Below, one piece after another: positions 10,490 to 22,230 of a DNA stretch of 64,000 bases (position 1 is the first letter of the stretch; each line of letters opens with the position of its first letter). The notes beneath the pieces are model-generated. The model had not been told where the DNA came from and made no database searches. It was given only the letters and a program-made list of their open reading frames with translations. The position numbers and the translations under genes are program-made. The DNA is from Saccopteryx bilineata (lineage: Eukaryota > Chordata > Mammalia > Chiroptera > Emballonuridae). The stretch is taken from contig NC_089493.1 in assembly GCF_036850765.1 (NCBI RefSeq), positions 10,293,632 to 10,357,631 of the forward strand, written 5' to 3'.

Positions 10490-13400
10490 GTGAGCGCCGC
10501 CCGGGAGGCCCAGGGCCACCTCGGCCACCCCCGCCTTTCTACGCAGACCTTCCTGGCGCTTGCTTGCATTACATATTCCATCTTGTTAACTAAATTCTTT
10601 CTTTTTCTCAGTTTGAATATTAGGGACTTGGGACGTAGAGGGTGGCCCTCCAACTTCTGTGTTGAAGGTTGTGGTTGTCTAGAGGCGGGTGGTTAGATGG
10701 AGTCACTCAGTGTTTGCCACGAACACGAGCTGGGGAGGCGGAGTCGGGCCCCAACCCCTGCTCTACTGCCGATGGGTCTGCAAGTTGAGAATGTCTCATA
10801 AATGCACAGAGAGACTCGACTTTGCCTCTCTGACACAGAAATTACAAAACTTGCTTACTATTAGTTTTTTGTTTGTTTGTTTTTGCAGAGATAGAGAGAG
10901 AGTCAGAGAGAGGGATAGATAGGGACAGACAGACAGGAACAGAGAGAGATGAGAAGCATCAATCATCAGTTTTTCGTTGCGACACCTTAGTTGTTCATTG
11001 ATTGCTTTCTCATATGTGCCTTGACCGCGGGCCTTCAGCAGACCGAGTAACCCCTTGCTCAAGCCAGCAAGCTTGCGTCCAAGCTGGTGAGCTTTGCTCA
11101 AAGCAGATGAGCCCACACTCAAGCTGGCAACCTCAGGGTCTTGAACCGGGTCTTCCGCATCCCAGTCCAACACTCTATCCACTGCGCCACCGCCTGGTCA
11201 GGTGCTTACTATTAGTTTTGATGGAGCTCTAAAGAGATAATGCCTGACACATGGAAGGTGCTTAGTAGATCGATGGAAATACTTTCCCCCTCTTGAATGC
11301 TAAGTCGCTCTGAAATGGAATAGAATCATACGCCCTTAGAGCTCAGATTCTGGGGACTTGTTCTGGTGGCTGAACCAGACCTACGTTCTGGCCTCCTGAT
11401 CACTTGTGTGCCTGAGACGTTCACCCCCAGGAGAAAGTCACCAAACCAGCGTGGCTCAGAGCGCATCTGCCCAGAGCGCTCTCTCGGAGGGTGTGCTCAC
11501 GGCTGTATGGGTTCTGTGTCCTAAGCCAAGTGGAAGCGCCCTTTCCATCACTACCAGAGCCAGAAGCAGGAGCGGGCCTCTCCCCGCACCCCCATGATGC
11601 AGCAGAAGGCGATGCACAGGTTCCTCTACGACCCAGCCATGGCCTGCACCGTGCTGCAGATAGAGTTCAGCGGGAACGCCGTGGCCCTGCTGGTCCTCCC
11701 CGACCCGGGGGAGATGGAGCAGGTGGAGGCCTCGCTGCAGCCCGAGACCCTGAGGAAATGGAGCCAGCGGCTCCTGCCCAGGTAAGTGACAAACCAGAAG
11801 GACGTGGATCCGGCTGACCCGGTCCAAAACCCCGAGCTGTTCTTTATGGACTCCGATGGCAAGAGTCCAGCCTCCAGGTTAGGCTGAACAACCTAACCTC
11901 TCGGGCGCTTTTCTTGCCTTTTGGGCCTCAGATTTCCTCCTTTGTAAACTGAGGCTATAGTAACCACCACGATGGGATGTTCGGAGAATCCGCTGAGTTA
12001 ATACACACGGAGCCCTGAGTGCTCCCGGAACAGGAGAGGTGCTCCCCGGGCATGAGTCTTTACCCCCTCCCGCGTCCTTCTGCCCATCCTGCGTCCTTCT
12101 GCCCAGCCCCCTTTCCTCTTGCTTCTCCCTTTTCCAAAGAATAACACCACCAGAAGGTGGTTAAATGTGGCAAAAAAAAACAACCCAAAAAAAAAACTAT
12201 ATCAAGAACAATAATTAAGAATAACTATGACTCCCACAGAACAGTGTGTATTTCTTAAAAGTGCATCTTTTTTTCAATTAAAGCATTTCTGAAAGAGAGT
12301 AAACACTGTGAAGAGCACTGTTGAATCCAGGTGCCAGCTCAGCGGGTCGCAGCCCCGCCCCTCGCCCCTGCTTTCCGGTCCGTGCTCTGCTCACAGCAGT
12401 GTCCGCCTCTTCAGCTGGCCAAGGCCGCGCCTTCACGAGCCACCTCCTTCCTGGGGCGTCTCTTTACAGGGAGCTCTGGGCTGAAATCTGGCCCTGAGTT
12501 CTAATTACCTCTTACTGTATAACAAACCAGCCCAAAGTGGAATGGTGGGGAAAAAACATCTATTATTTCTCTTGATTCTGTGAGTGGACCAGGCTCACTA
12601 GGCAGTTCCGACTCGGGGTCTCTCCTGCGCTGGAGGGAGACGATGGCGGGGACTGGGGCCTGAGGACGCCCGCTCGGATGTCTGGTGCTGGGCCGGGCGG
12701 CTATCACAGCGAAGGGCTGAGCAGGCATCCCTCGGTCGCCATGCGGCGTCTCCACGAAGCCAGCCTGGTCCTCCGCACAGCGGCTCGGCATCAGTGATGT
12801 TGCTACAGGGCAGCGCCGGGCCCGCAGTGTTCCGACAGACCAGGAGTGGGAGCTCCTGCTCTCCTAAGACCTCGGCTTGGAAATGTCACTTCTGCCACAT
12901 CCTCTTGGTCAGAGCAGTCAGAGTCCACCCAGATTTCTCTCCCAACCACCAGCCTTCTCTCAGTGTCCCAACCACACTGCCGTACCAGGCATAGAAAAGG
13001 GTGTTTTGTGTTGGGCAGAGATTCAAGTACCAAAGAAAAGAACACAGGTCAAGGACAGAGGCCAGGGTCTAAGGAGCTGTCCCTGTTGTCTATGAGTCTA
13101 CCCAGCTCTGATCAGTTCCTGATTCCAACACCGCAGTCTCATGCTCCCTTGTCGTGAGCCTCCCCCCTCTCACGAGGAAGTATCATAGAGTCTTCTGGAG
13201 CAATAGATTTTCCCCCAGGAAGGATCCGTTTTGACCTCTTACTTTGACCTTCAAGAAGCAAAACCAGTCCAAGTTGCTTTTCTAATAAATCTCGGATGTT
13301 CTTTTGCCAGAGTTATAACAGTAGAGCAGCATTTTCATGGGCTTTCAGACATGACACCTTCAAACCGCCGGGTCCCCCCACACACACACCCGGCTGCGAG

Positions 13401-15650
13401 GAAGGTCACTAGCCTAGGGAGCTCACGCTTCCTGGAAAGGGCTCCTCTTCATTCACACTGGTCGGACATCGACTGTGTGCTGGGCTGTCCCCTGACCCTT
13501 CTGCTGGACTCTGCCCCAAACCCCCTCAAGGGCGGGGCCTGCCCTCCAAGTTCTGCCCGTTCTCCACCCCCATTTCCTCCTTTTCACAGTTTAACCCCCA
13601 ACTGCCGGCCGCCCACACTTCACCTGGGCATCTGGACCCTCACACTGCCCCCAGGAGTTAAGCTGGTCACAGTTCCCCAACCGGAATTAGGGTCTCTAAG
13701 CTGAATTCATTAGAGGCAGACGTTTCCACGCTGGTTATTATCAACCTGCCAAGCTTGCAGGTGCCCTAGTAACCTTCAAACAATAAGGAAGAAGAATAAT
13801 CCCCCAAAAGAAAAAGGACAGATTTGCTCTGCGTCCAAAGCAACTTGCAAGTTGAACCCAGGGAACATGGTGATGTGATGATGTCTAGGCACGTCAGGGA
13901 CAGAGAGAGTCATCCCGCGATCTGTACCCACACTCTACAGCCACCTTCTCTCATCAGACCCCTGGAACTCGGGCAGGGGAGAGGCGGTGGTGGCTTGCGT
14001 TGGAGGGTTGCCTGTGGATGGATTAAAGATATAGTTCCAAAGCTAGGCCGACAGACCCTGCTGGCGAATCCGACGTGGAGGTAGGAGAATGTTAACAATA
14101 TGCGCCTTACATGGCTATGATGTGCGTTCGATCAGTCACGCTTTAGAAAAACACGCCCGGTGCTGGGCACCTAGAAAGCTCTCCCGCAGTGTGCCCAAGA
14201 TAAAGACGGACGGCGGTGCCAGGGGTCTGCTCAGATCCAGACACAAGAAGCCTGACAGGGTCTGTGAAGAGATCACAGGAGGTCTATAACATCTGAAGAG
14301 GAGGGGGTTTGGGCATGTTGGGGCTGTGGGATGTTCTGGCATAGCAGGGAGCACCATGGGAAGGCTGGTTCCCTTCACTCTGGGAAACGCTTCCCCTCCC
14401 GAAGCTCGACTGCCCAGCGTCTCGGGCAAGAGCAGCACCGGCAACGAGACAGCACCCCTCCCTGTCTGGTTCTCTCTCAGCCTGCTGGACTTGCATCTGC
14501 CACGGTTTTCCATTTCTGGGACATACAACCTGGAGGGAATCCTTCCCCACATTGGTCTCTCCAACATCTTCAACTCCGAAGCTGACTGGTCAGGAATCAC
14601 TGGACAGCTCAACAAAACCATCTCCAGGGTAAGCTGGTGGGGGTGGGCGTGGGGGTGGGAGCGAGCACGCGCCTTTCCGCTTGGCCATGAGGGGTATAGT
14701 TCAAAGTCAGGTTTGCCTTTCTTTTTCCTATTCTGGCTCTTTAGAGCCCCAATCCCGAAGGCTCCTTCTCCTGGGCAGCACCCTTCCCACCTCTCTCTCC
14801 ATATTCTTCAGAGCAAGGACATAGAGTGCTCAACAGACACATGGCGGGGTCCTCCACGAAGTCTTACTGCCCTCGGGGTGGGATGAGCTCTGTGTTTACT
14901 CCTTCTATTTCTCCGAGGATGGGCAGTGGACCTCCCTCTGCCCTCGTCATCGCTGTGGAGAGTAGAGAGCCTGGCACAACAGGCAACCCACTTACACTGA
15001 GCTCATAACCACTGCCTGAGGTGCTGAGGCGGGGCAAGCCATTTGAGAGACGGGGAAACTGAGGCCTGGAGAGGCACTGCAGGCCGGGGTGGAAAGCGAC
15101 ACTCGGGTCTTTGCCCCGTGCCCCCGGGTGCTTGAGGAGTGTTCCTACAGGTTGCTGTTGGGTTTTGCAGCCTGGCTCATGCTCAGGCAGCCCTCAGCCA
15201 GGCTCAACCTTATCTGTGTTCTCAAGGAGCAAACACACCCTCGGGGCAAGTCCCTAAAACAGGAGAGAGGGGGAGAGGCGGGGAGAGGGAAAGATGAAAC
15301 AAGGGCTGGTCTTGCTCTCTTGGAAGGCGGGGCTTGTAAGGACTGAATGAGAGGAGTCTCCTCCTCCCTCCTCTGAGTGGCTCACAGGGTGGAATCTGTC
15401 CCCTTGAGGGGTCCTGAGACGCCTCTTCCCTCTGTCCTCCTTCTAGGTGTCACACAAAGCGGTCGTGGACATGAGCGAGCGGGGAACCCGGGCGGCGGCT
15501 GCCTCGGGCCTCCTCTCCCAGCCCCGGTCTCTGAATGTGACGTCGGCCCCGCACGCCCACTTCAACAGGCCTTTCCTGCTGTTCCTCTGGGAAGTGACCA
15601 CCCAGAGCCTACTCTTCCTGGGAAAAGTCGTCAACCCGGCTGCAGGGTGA
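9847..15650 (+). CDS. SERPINA11: SERPINA11, secreted clade A serpin (exons 9847-10489, 11526-11781, 14481-14628, 15447-15650)
   Basis: Four coding exons splice in frame (643+256+148+204 nt) to a 416-residue protein. All introns have GT-AG ends. The start at 9847 lies three bases after an acceptor (GCTTTCAG), as in SERPINA1; the upstream ATG at 9820 would lie in the intron. The N-terminus ([10 protein letters not shown]) is a hydrophobic signal peptide and matches human SERPINA11 as I know it. Serpin signatures follow: [30 protein letters not shown], a HFNRPF C-terminal motif and [10 protein letters not shown]-glycosylation sequons sit at N106, N169, N344 and N379. Human SERPINA11 is 422 residues. 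The shortfall is explained by six residues missing between E230 and R231, in a conserved segment just before the PMM motif. In the reactive loop, counting from the hinge Gly-Thr, the inferred P1-P1' is Arg376-Ser377, with a sequon at P3'. P13 is Arg, where serpins usually have Glu. It may be functional, altered or relaxing; the sequence alone cannot decide. Any 5' non-coding exon was not recognised. Confidence 0.95.
10869..11202 (-). mobile_element. tRNA-derived SINE, family B, in SERPINA11 intron
   Basis: On the minus strand the element begins CCTGACCAGGCGGTGGCGCA with a box A, then a box B like GGTTCAAGACC. A body and a CTCTCTCT-rich tail follow. A perfect 17-bp target duplication (TGCTTACTATTAGTTTT) lies at 10852-10868 and 11203-11219. 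It is a different family from the family A SINEs, sharing only the tRNA-like head design. Confidence 0.93.
11526..11781 (+). CDS. SERPINA11: SERPINA11 second coding exon, 18 bp shorter than expected
   Basis: The acceptor GTCCTAAG ends at 11525 and the donor GTAAGTGA starts at 11782. The frame reads [16 protein letters not shown], then RASPRTPMM. The human counterpart, as remembered, has six more residues between the QE and the stretch leading to PMM. Two GAG codons flank the lost segment in the human-like order, consistent with a slippage or microhomology deletion. The frame is kept. Confidence 0.93.
11880..12035 (+). repeat. MIR SINE relic in SERPINA11 intron
   Basis: The MIR core order is visible: AACCTAACCTCTCGGGC, GGGCCTCAGATTTCCTCC, TTTGTAAACTGAGG, then GAGTTAATACACACGGAGC. 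Confidence 0.6.
12040..14480. other. Remainder of SERPINA11 intron between second and third coding exons
   Basis: No further exon-like open frame with serpin similarity is present. The stretch contains an A/T-rich patch (12170-12290) and otherwise unremarkable sequence. No named repeat is recognised. Confidence 0.5.
14481..14628 (+). CDS. SERPINA11: SERPINA11 third coding exon
   Basis: The acceptor TTCTCTCTCAG and the donor GTAAGCTG bound a 148-nt exon, the same length as the matching SERPINA1 exon. It encodes the [20 protein letters not shown] segment and ends at the NKTIS sequon. Confidence 0.95.
15447..15650 (+). CDS. SERPINA11: SERPINA11 last coding exon with reactive centre loop
   Basis: It follows the acceptor CTCCTTCTAG. 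It encodes the hinge (GTRAAAAS), the loop with Arg-Ser at the inferred P1-P1' (15525-15530), an NVT sequon (15534-15542) and the C-terminal barrel strands. TGA is at 15648-15650. Confidence 0.95.
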   Translation: MSHKAVVDMSERGTRAAAASGLLSQPRSLNVTSAPHAHFNRPFLLFLWEVTTQSLLFLGKVVNPAAG

Positions 15651-15763
15651 CGTGGCGGGAGGCCAGGGGGTCTTGTGTCTCCGTTGCCGAACAAGCAGGC
15701 GGGCCAGCACTGGCCTGCACCCCGGGTGATGTGAGGGCCAGTTCGTCGGGGTGCAGACATCCT

Positions 15764-15769
15764 AATAAA
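15764..15769 (+). terminator. SERPINA11: SERPINA11 polyadenylation signal
   Basis: A canonical AATAAA lies 114 bases after the SERPINA11 stop codon, in a short 3' UTR. Confidence 0.85.
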
Positions 15770-15789
15770 GGTGACCTGGGGCTTTGTGA

Positions 15790-17380
15790 ACACTGAGGAG
15801 CAGTGCTGACAGGGGGGCTGACCTCATTGTCCCAGCTGTTCTACAGTCTCCTTGAGCCTGGTGCCAGCTGGGGCCAGAGAGCTGGAGCTCAGAACAGCTT
15901 CCTGCTGTGGCTTCCTGCGAGGCGTACACTACCACCGCCGTCCCACGGGTCTTTCCTGACTGTCCTCCGGGTGAGGGTCCCAGGAGAAGGCACAGAGGAC
16001 ATCGAAGTCTCCTCCGCAGTGGCCGGTGTTGACTGTACAGCCAAGTGAGAGCGTCCTGGACTGTCAATGCCCAGACGCCGGGGTCCAGATCAGCTTGCGA
16101 GGGGACAGAGACAGAGCCAGGGCAGGAACTCCATTAAGAGAAAGGGTGCAAGGATGGACCAGCGCACATATGGGCGTGTCCAACGCGCCAAATCACATGT
16201 CCGAGGGCAACCCGGAGATCAGAGGAAGTGGGAAGGTTCTCATGCCGCGTGGCAATGCGTGTAGACCAGATAGCTACTCAGTCAGTGGGGTGAACTGGGG
16301 CGTGTTTGATTGCAGTGAGCATCCCTCAGAAGTCAGAAGTCCCACGCCCGCACTGCGCCCCCCGCAGCCTTACAGGGGCGTCTGCCTGACCCTAGTGGGG
16401 AAGCGCAAAGGGATGTCAGCTGAGCTGCACGCACGGTGGGGCAAACGCATGTGCCAGTGGAGAGTATGCAAAACACTGTTCTTGTATTATTATTTATTAA
16501 TTATTGTATTATTTCCTATATAGACCACAGTAAGTGTCTTTTGCCCCACCCTCTATATACCGAGTGTGACAATACCCATCCCACAATGAAGTCGGTGCCC
16601 AAACCTAGAGGGTGGCTGTAGGTGGGGCATGTCTAGGAAGCAGTCATAACCCCCAAACCTCAGTGGTAGAACCCCACCACCCCCAACATGCATCCCAAGC
16701 AGGTGAGCCCTGAGCTGGATCTGAAAATCAGGTCATCCGGGAGGGTGAGGAAGACACGCTACAGCAAAGCCCCCTGGGAAAGGAAGGGAAAAGCCGTTCT
16801 GGTAAAGCAAGAGGAAACCAGTTCTGTAGCAACAGCGAGTTCAGGTCACGGTCACCGTGGAAGGTGACGCGGAGGTGAAAGGTTGGAAGCTTCGATGCCA
16901 GGGTAAAGGCTCTGAACCTCCCCCTGTGGACAGCAGGGTTACCTGTAGGCTCGTGGGCAGGTGTGGATGAGGACACAGTGGTGACTGGGAGAGCCTTCCA
17001 ACAGCCAGGCACAGGTAAGGCCGAGCGGGGTGAAGCCCGGGTGGGGGCCGGCAGGAAGGTACTACATTGTGAGGTCCACTCTGACCACATGCTCTGTTCT
17101 GGCCCTATCTACACCCCACCTCCACCACAGCAGGGAGCTCTGTCACAGGGTGGGGTCCTGAGACAAAGACCCAGGCGGGGAAGGAAACGGCTCGGGGAAG
17201 GAAACGGCTCGGGGAAGGACGGGGTATAAAGGCGCACCTGTGTGTGACGGTTTCGCGGGAGGGACCCTGACCTCGTCCACCCTGTGCACACAGCATGGGC
17301 TCTCTCTACTCCTCCTTCCTCTCTCCTTGGGAAACCAGTGGATGGACGCAGAGTTCCGACTCTGGCGGATTCTGACAACC
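15790..17380. other. Intergenic stretch with no recognised gene
   Basis: No conserved coding motif is seen. A short direct repeat of GGAAACGGCTCGGGGAA occurs at about 17180-17218. The rest is unassigned. Confidence 0.45.
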
Positions 17381-17384
17381 TCCC

Positions 17385-17545
17385 GCTGGTCGGGCAACCT
17401 TGCACGCGTTGCTTGATCCCTCTGTGCCTCCGTTTCCCCTGCAAAATGGAAAGTATAAAACCCACTTGACAGAACGGCTGTGAAGATCAAACGAAGCCCC
17501 GAGTGTGACACATTAAATGCCAGAAACGTCGTAGGTGCGCAGCGA
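17385..17545 (+). repeat. MIR SINE relic
   Basis: MIR core phrases appear in order: CTGTGCCTCCGTTTCCCC, TGCAAAATGGAAAGTATAA, then GGCTGTGAAGATCAAACG. Confidence 0.65.
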
Positions 17546-17549
17546 ACAT

Positions 17550-18815
17550 TTTTCTCCCTCCTGGCCCATCAGTCCGGCTGCCCCAGCCACCAGGGCTGTC
17601 CTTCATTCCTGCAGAGCACAGCTCAGCTCTGGGGCATGTCCAGATCCCAAGTGGCCACTGGAACAGGTGTCAAATGTGACCCCTCCCAGCGAAACCATGT
17701 AGGTAGCACTTCCCCCAAACCCACAGGTGCGGATGGAGAGGCGTCAGGCACTGTGCCTGGGCAGGAAAGGCTTAGTTTGCAGGGCGAGCCCGTTCTGGTG
17801 GCAGGGACATTCACTATGACACAGCCACACTGACAGGAAGGCTCTGGGCCAGGGCCCAGGGCTGGAACTGCGGAGGCAGCATGGGTGACGCCCTGGGGCT
17901 CTGCTCCACAAAAGCGCCTTGTTGGTGATCCCTCATTCACTGAGCGGCTTCTCCCTCCCGCCTTTGGCTGCCCTGCCAGTCACCGGGGACTCCAGTCACC
18001 AGGGACTTGAGTAAGAGTTCTCCCAACTGGAGATTCCAAACGGACCTTTTAACCATCTGGAAGAACCTGACCCTTTCACAGTAAGTCAACAGCTACCTAA
18101 AATTTCTATTTTTAACGATCTTTTGATGCCCTGTTCAGTGGGGTTTGAACCCTCTTTGGAATGCTGTGGGGTCTCAGACATACTTGTTTTGTCGCTGGAT
18201 GGCAGGTAACTTAGGTTTTGAAGATTGGGACTAAGCCCCTGTCTGGGTACAACATACATGAACACATAGGATCCCGTGCTGAAAACATCACTGGGGCCAC
18301 GGGTGTCTGTCACCCCACCTCAAGGTTCCATGGGTCCCACAGAGCCCATGAAAATGGCCATAAAATGTCTACTCCCTTCATTCCAGCCAAGAGCCGGGCC
18401 AGAGGTTCACAGCTGACCGTGCAGGAGTGGGTCTGCTTCTGGACTGTTTGGTGACCATCCCGTCGAACTGTTTGTCTTTTTCCTGCGTCGACACCACATC
18501 GCCTAAATTAATGCAGCTTCACAATGCGTCTCAATATTGAATCAAATCCTCCAGCTCTGTTTTTCAGAGGTAGCTGTTTGCCTGTTTTGCTTTGTTTGCC
18601 TTTAATGTGTGTCTGTCATGCGGTCCCACCAGCAGATGCGGGAGAGGTAGCTGGGACTCTGCCCTCCAGCTGCAGCCCCCCAGACCTCCGCGGCCCCCTC
18701 CTCCCATCCCCGCGGCAGCCCCGACACCTAAATTACATTTCTAAACACCCTAAAAATATTTAATTATGGAAAAGACTTGCAGTGTCGCTGTTTTCATGAT
18801 CAAGAAATCAGAGTC
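17550..18815. other. Intergenic stretch with no recognised feature
   Basis: No gene or nameable repeat is recognised in this stretch. Confidence 0.4.
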
Positions 18816-18819
18816 ATTG

Positions 18820-19745
18820 AAACAGGCCTTTTTAAATTTATTTATTTATTTTATTTGGACTGTATTCTTGTAGGATGTTTTCATCAGCTTTAGAATCTGG
18901 GGTTGGCAGATGTTTCCTCTCAGTGGCCTAAAGATGTCGTTCTGTTATGTTTTGACTTTCACTGTTTGGTTTGAAGAGTTGTCTATAAGTCCTAATATTA
19001 TCCTTTGAAGGGAATGACGTTCTTCTCCCTTCTGGCTGCTTTAAAATTTTTCTCTGTGTTTTATTTTTTTGTTTGTTTTTATCTTTCAATCATTTTAAAA
19101 TGACGTCCCGAAGTGCACTTTTTCCCGTATTTTTTCAGCTCAGGGTTCATATCACTTCTTGAATATGTGATTTGATGTCTGCTTTGGAAAATTCCTAGAC
19201 ACCATCTCTTTAAAAACTGCTTCTATTCCCATTCTCTCTGCTTTTTCTGGAACCGCGGGGACACGAGTGTTAGGTGTTCCCGGCACGCGCTGCGCGTCTC
19301 GTCTCTGCTGCGCGCTCCTGCGTTCCCACGCAGCTTGCTCCCGAGGCTTCCGCTGGGCGTCTCTACTTGCCTCTTCTCTGTTTCCAACTCTCTTTTGCTG
19401 TGTTTGATACTCTGTTAAGTGAACCCACTGAATTCTGAATTTCAGTTAGCTTCCAGTTCTTCACTTTTAGTGCTAGGGTTTGAATTTGATTCTTTTTAAA
19501 ATGAAGTCTCTGTGGGGTTTTTTTTCCTACCTTTTCATTTCTTTCACTATACAAAATAAGCGTGGTTATTTAAAAATCTGTATTTGGTAACTCCAATCTC
19601 TGAATTCTTGTGTTTATCTAATATTTTTTTTCTCTTAGTTTTCAGTTATGTTTCCTGTAATTCAAAATGTCCGGTCATTTTTTATTGAATGCCAGACAAT
19701 GTGTATGAAAGATTAGGTAGCTTTGGAGATTACCTTCCTCAAAAG
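18820..19745 (-). mobile_element. Old L1-like fragment, probably antisense
   Basis: T-rich sequence with phrases such as TATTTGGTAACTCCAATCTC and TTTATTGAATGCCAGACAATG recalls old mammalian L1M elements read in reverse. Assignment is from memory of such phrases only. There is no open ORF2 frame. Confidence 0.4.
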
Positions 19746-20514
19746 ATTTGACTTTCCTCTCTCGGGCAGGTGGAGTAGAGAAAGACCCCCACGATCCAGG
19801 CGTGGTGGGGTCTCGGTCCTCCGAGGCCTGGTTTGCTTGGCCTCGCCCCTGTGATGTGGCCGTTAGGTCTTTCTTGAAAGCCTGGGCTGTCTTCTCGGGC
19901 CCCGCGCCCTTCACACATCTGGGCAGCAATTTCTGTCTCTGGAGTTTTGAGAGCCGGCTCAAATCTGTTCTTCTAGTAGATGACTTCTGCATGGCTACTC
20001 AGCATCTCATCCCACACACGCACCACTTAGGAGAAAGGAGATTCCGTGGTGAGAAATTGTACGCAGCGCCTTGGATTCACAACTTTGGGCTTACCTCTGG
20101 GTTCTAAGTTGCTCAAGTCCTAACTGTGTGCTGGCTCTGAACTTGAATCTTTCTTCCCCAGCCCAGGGGCACTGTGATAGGCTCCAGGGCCAGAGCTGAG
20201 TGCCCACCTCTACGCCCCGGACTGCGGATCAGCACAGGTCCCGGGGAAAGAGGCAACAGCAAACGTCAGTCTTGCCTCAGCACATTTCTCTGCTCTCCGG
20301 AATCTGCTCTTCATCCTTAACGCTGCTTCCCTCACTGCACTCCGGGACCTTCAGCAATCTGTACTGCATATTTTATCCGGCTTTTTCAGCTTTCTTGAGG
20401 AAGACTTAGCCTGATACTGCCCTCTCCATCATAGTCAGAATCCAAATATATTCTTAATAGAGCACAGAGGACCCCAAGCTATGATGCTCATGCCAGCTGT
20501 GACAACCCCAAGTG

Positions 20515-20920
20515 ACAGTTCATTTTATGTGTTAACCTGACTGGGCCCTGAGGTGCCCAGACACTTTTCTGAGTGTGTTCTGTGAAGGTGTTTGGATGAG
20601 ATTAACATGGAAACCAGTAGACTGTCTACGGCCATACCACCCTGAACACATCCGATCTCGTCTGATCTCGGAAGCTAAGCAGGGTCGGGCCTGGTTAGTA
20701 CTTGGATGGGAAACCAGTAGACTAAGTAAAATCAGATTGCCCTCCGTAATGCTGGGTGGCCTTAATCCAATCAGTTGAAGTCCTGAATAGAACAAAAGGC
20801 TGGCCCTCCACTGAGTCAGGGGGAGTTCTCTTGCCTGATGGTCTTCAAACTGGGGTGTCAGCTCTGCATATTGTGGACTCGCCAGCCTCCATACTTATTT
20901 GAGCCTGTTCCATATCATTC
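20515..20920 (+). repeat. Ancient interspersed repeat, interrupted by a 5S rRNA retroposon
   Basis: The flanks read continuously around the 5S insert: TGAGATTAACATGGAAACC before it, then AGTAAAATCAGATTGCCC and CTTAATCCAATCAGTTGAAG after it. The copy at 3320-3440 shares the left part. The family is not confidently named. Confidence 0.5.
20624..20710 (+). pseudogene. Truncated 5S rRNA retropseudogene
   Basis: The 87 bases match vertebrate 5S rRNA from its first nucleotide (GTCTACGGCCATACCACCC) through the internal control region (GGTCGGGCCTGGTTAGTACT), with few changes. The last third of the gene is absent. A 13-bp duplication AAACCAGTAGACT lies at 20611-20623 and 20711-20723, showing retroposition. 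It has no poly(A) and no pol III T-run, so it is not a functional 5S gene. Confidence 0.93.
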
Positions 20921-21129
20921 ATTAGGTAGAGACATAGATGATACAGATATGAAGACGGATGGAGACACAGACATAGGTATTGATTTAGATATCATCTCCT
21001 GTCAGCTCTGTTTCTTGGGTGAGCCCCACCACACTCATCTGCAATCCTTAATGGCCACTCCATTGCTCGAGAAGACCCTTGGGGGTAAGAAATGCTGTTA
21101 TCTCTTCTCTGGATCTCTCGATATTGTAG

Positions 21130-22230
21130 AATAAGGTTATATTTTGCGTTTGTTCACTGATGTGTTAGAAGCCAGTGTGCTACTGAGGTTGTAAACAGGG
21201 CAAGGATCTAGAAACACCCACAAGTTTCCTGATGATTATGTCTGAACATGGTGCCAGAGCAAACGGAAATCCATGGTTCTGCATTGTTGCCTGTGGCTAT
21301 GAGCCGGTGTCATCACCGAACCCCCGTCAGCTGGGCGGGGCCCGCTGACACAGCCTCAGACCCCCAGGGCCGGTTTTGCCCAAACCCAAATCTGGAATAT
21401 TGATTGCTATTAAGATTTTTTAAGACAGAAAGCCAGTGGCAGGTGAGGGGACCAGGGAGTCCGGGGCTGACGTGCACCCAGCGAGCAGACCGAGAGGGAA
21501 CACGTCTGCCCCACGCCCCACGCCCCATGCTATGTGTCTGGTGGGGTTGTTTTCCCCTGGCTGCTCATGTGAGAGAGACAGCCCTCCACAGAGATGGAGG
21601 GCAGGCTGACTCAGCCCGGCTGCAGGGCTCAGGTCTGGACCAACTCACCGCGGCAGGGATCTGCGGCTGTCAGGAGGCGACTCAGAGAGCCGGGTCTCCT
21701 GGCTGGAGAAAGAACCAGAGATGAGAGCTTGTTCCCTGACTGAAGTGTTAACCCACAGGGTCTGCATCCATGGGCAGAGTTTCCAAGTCCAAGGGTCAAA
21801 TTCAGTTTGTGGGCCACTAGTTTGCGCTACCTACAAAATGCTCAGGCCACTAAACGTTTAAATAATAGCAGGATGGCCTGGGCAGGGAAGTCCATTCACT
21901 CCAGCACCAAACTGAGTAAGATGAATGGGACGACACGGTATCATATGAGTCTCTGGAGATGCCTTGATCAACTCTGTGTTTGAGAGGGAAATGTCTGACA
22001 AAGTCATGAGGATCCCTCGGATAATGGGTACCCTGAGCCTACGTCTTATCCCCCACCACTTACACAGAGAAGTTCTCAGAGGAAGAGATGTTTCGTCCCC
22101 ATCCACAACCACTGCCCCAAAGGCTAGTGCTGCCCCCTGCTGGTTACAGAGGGTCACTGACACATCCTAGAAGCAGATCAGCATCTCTTCTCCCTGGAGG
22201 CTGGGTTGAGGAAAAAGTGTGGGAGGGGTG
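21130..22230. other. Intergenic stretch with no recognised feature
   Basis: No coding motif or named repeat is recognised. Confidence 0.4.

Noticed and set aside
20624..20710. Functional 5S rRNA gene
   Set aside because: The 3' third and the pol III terminator are missing and a target duplication marks it as a retroposed fragment.
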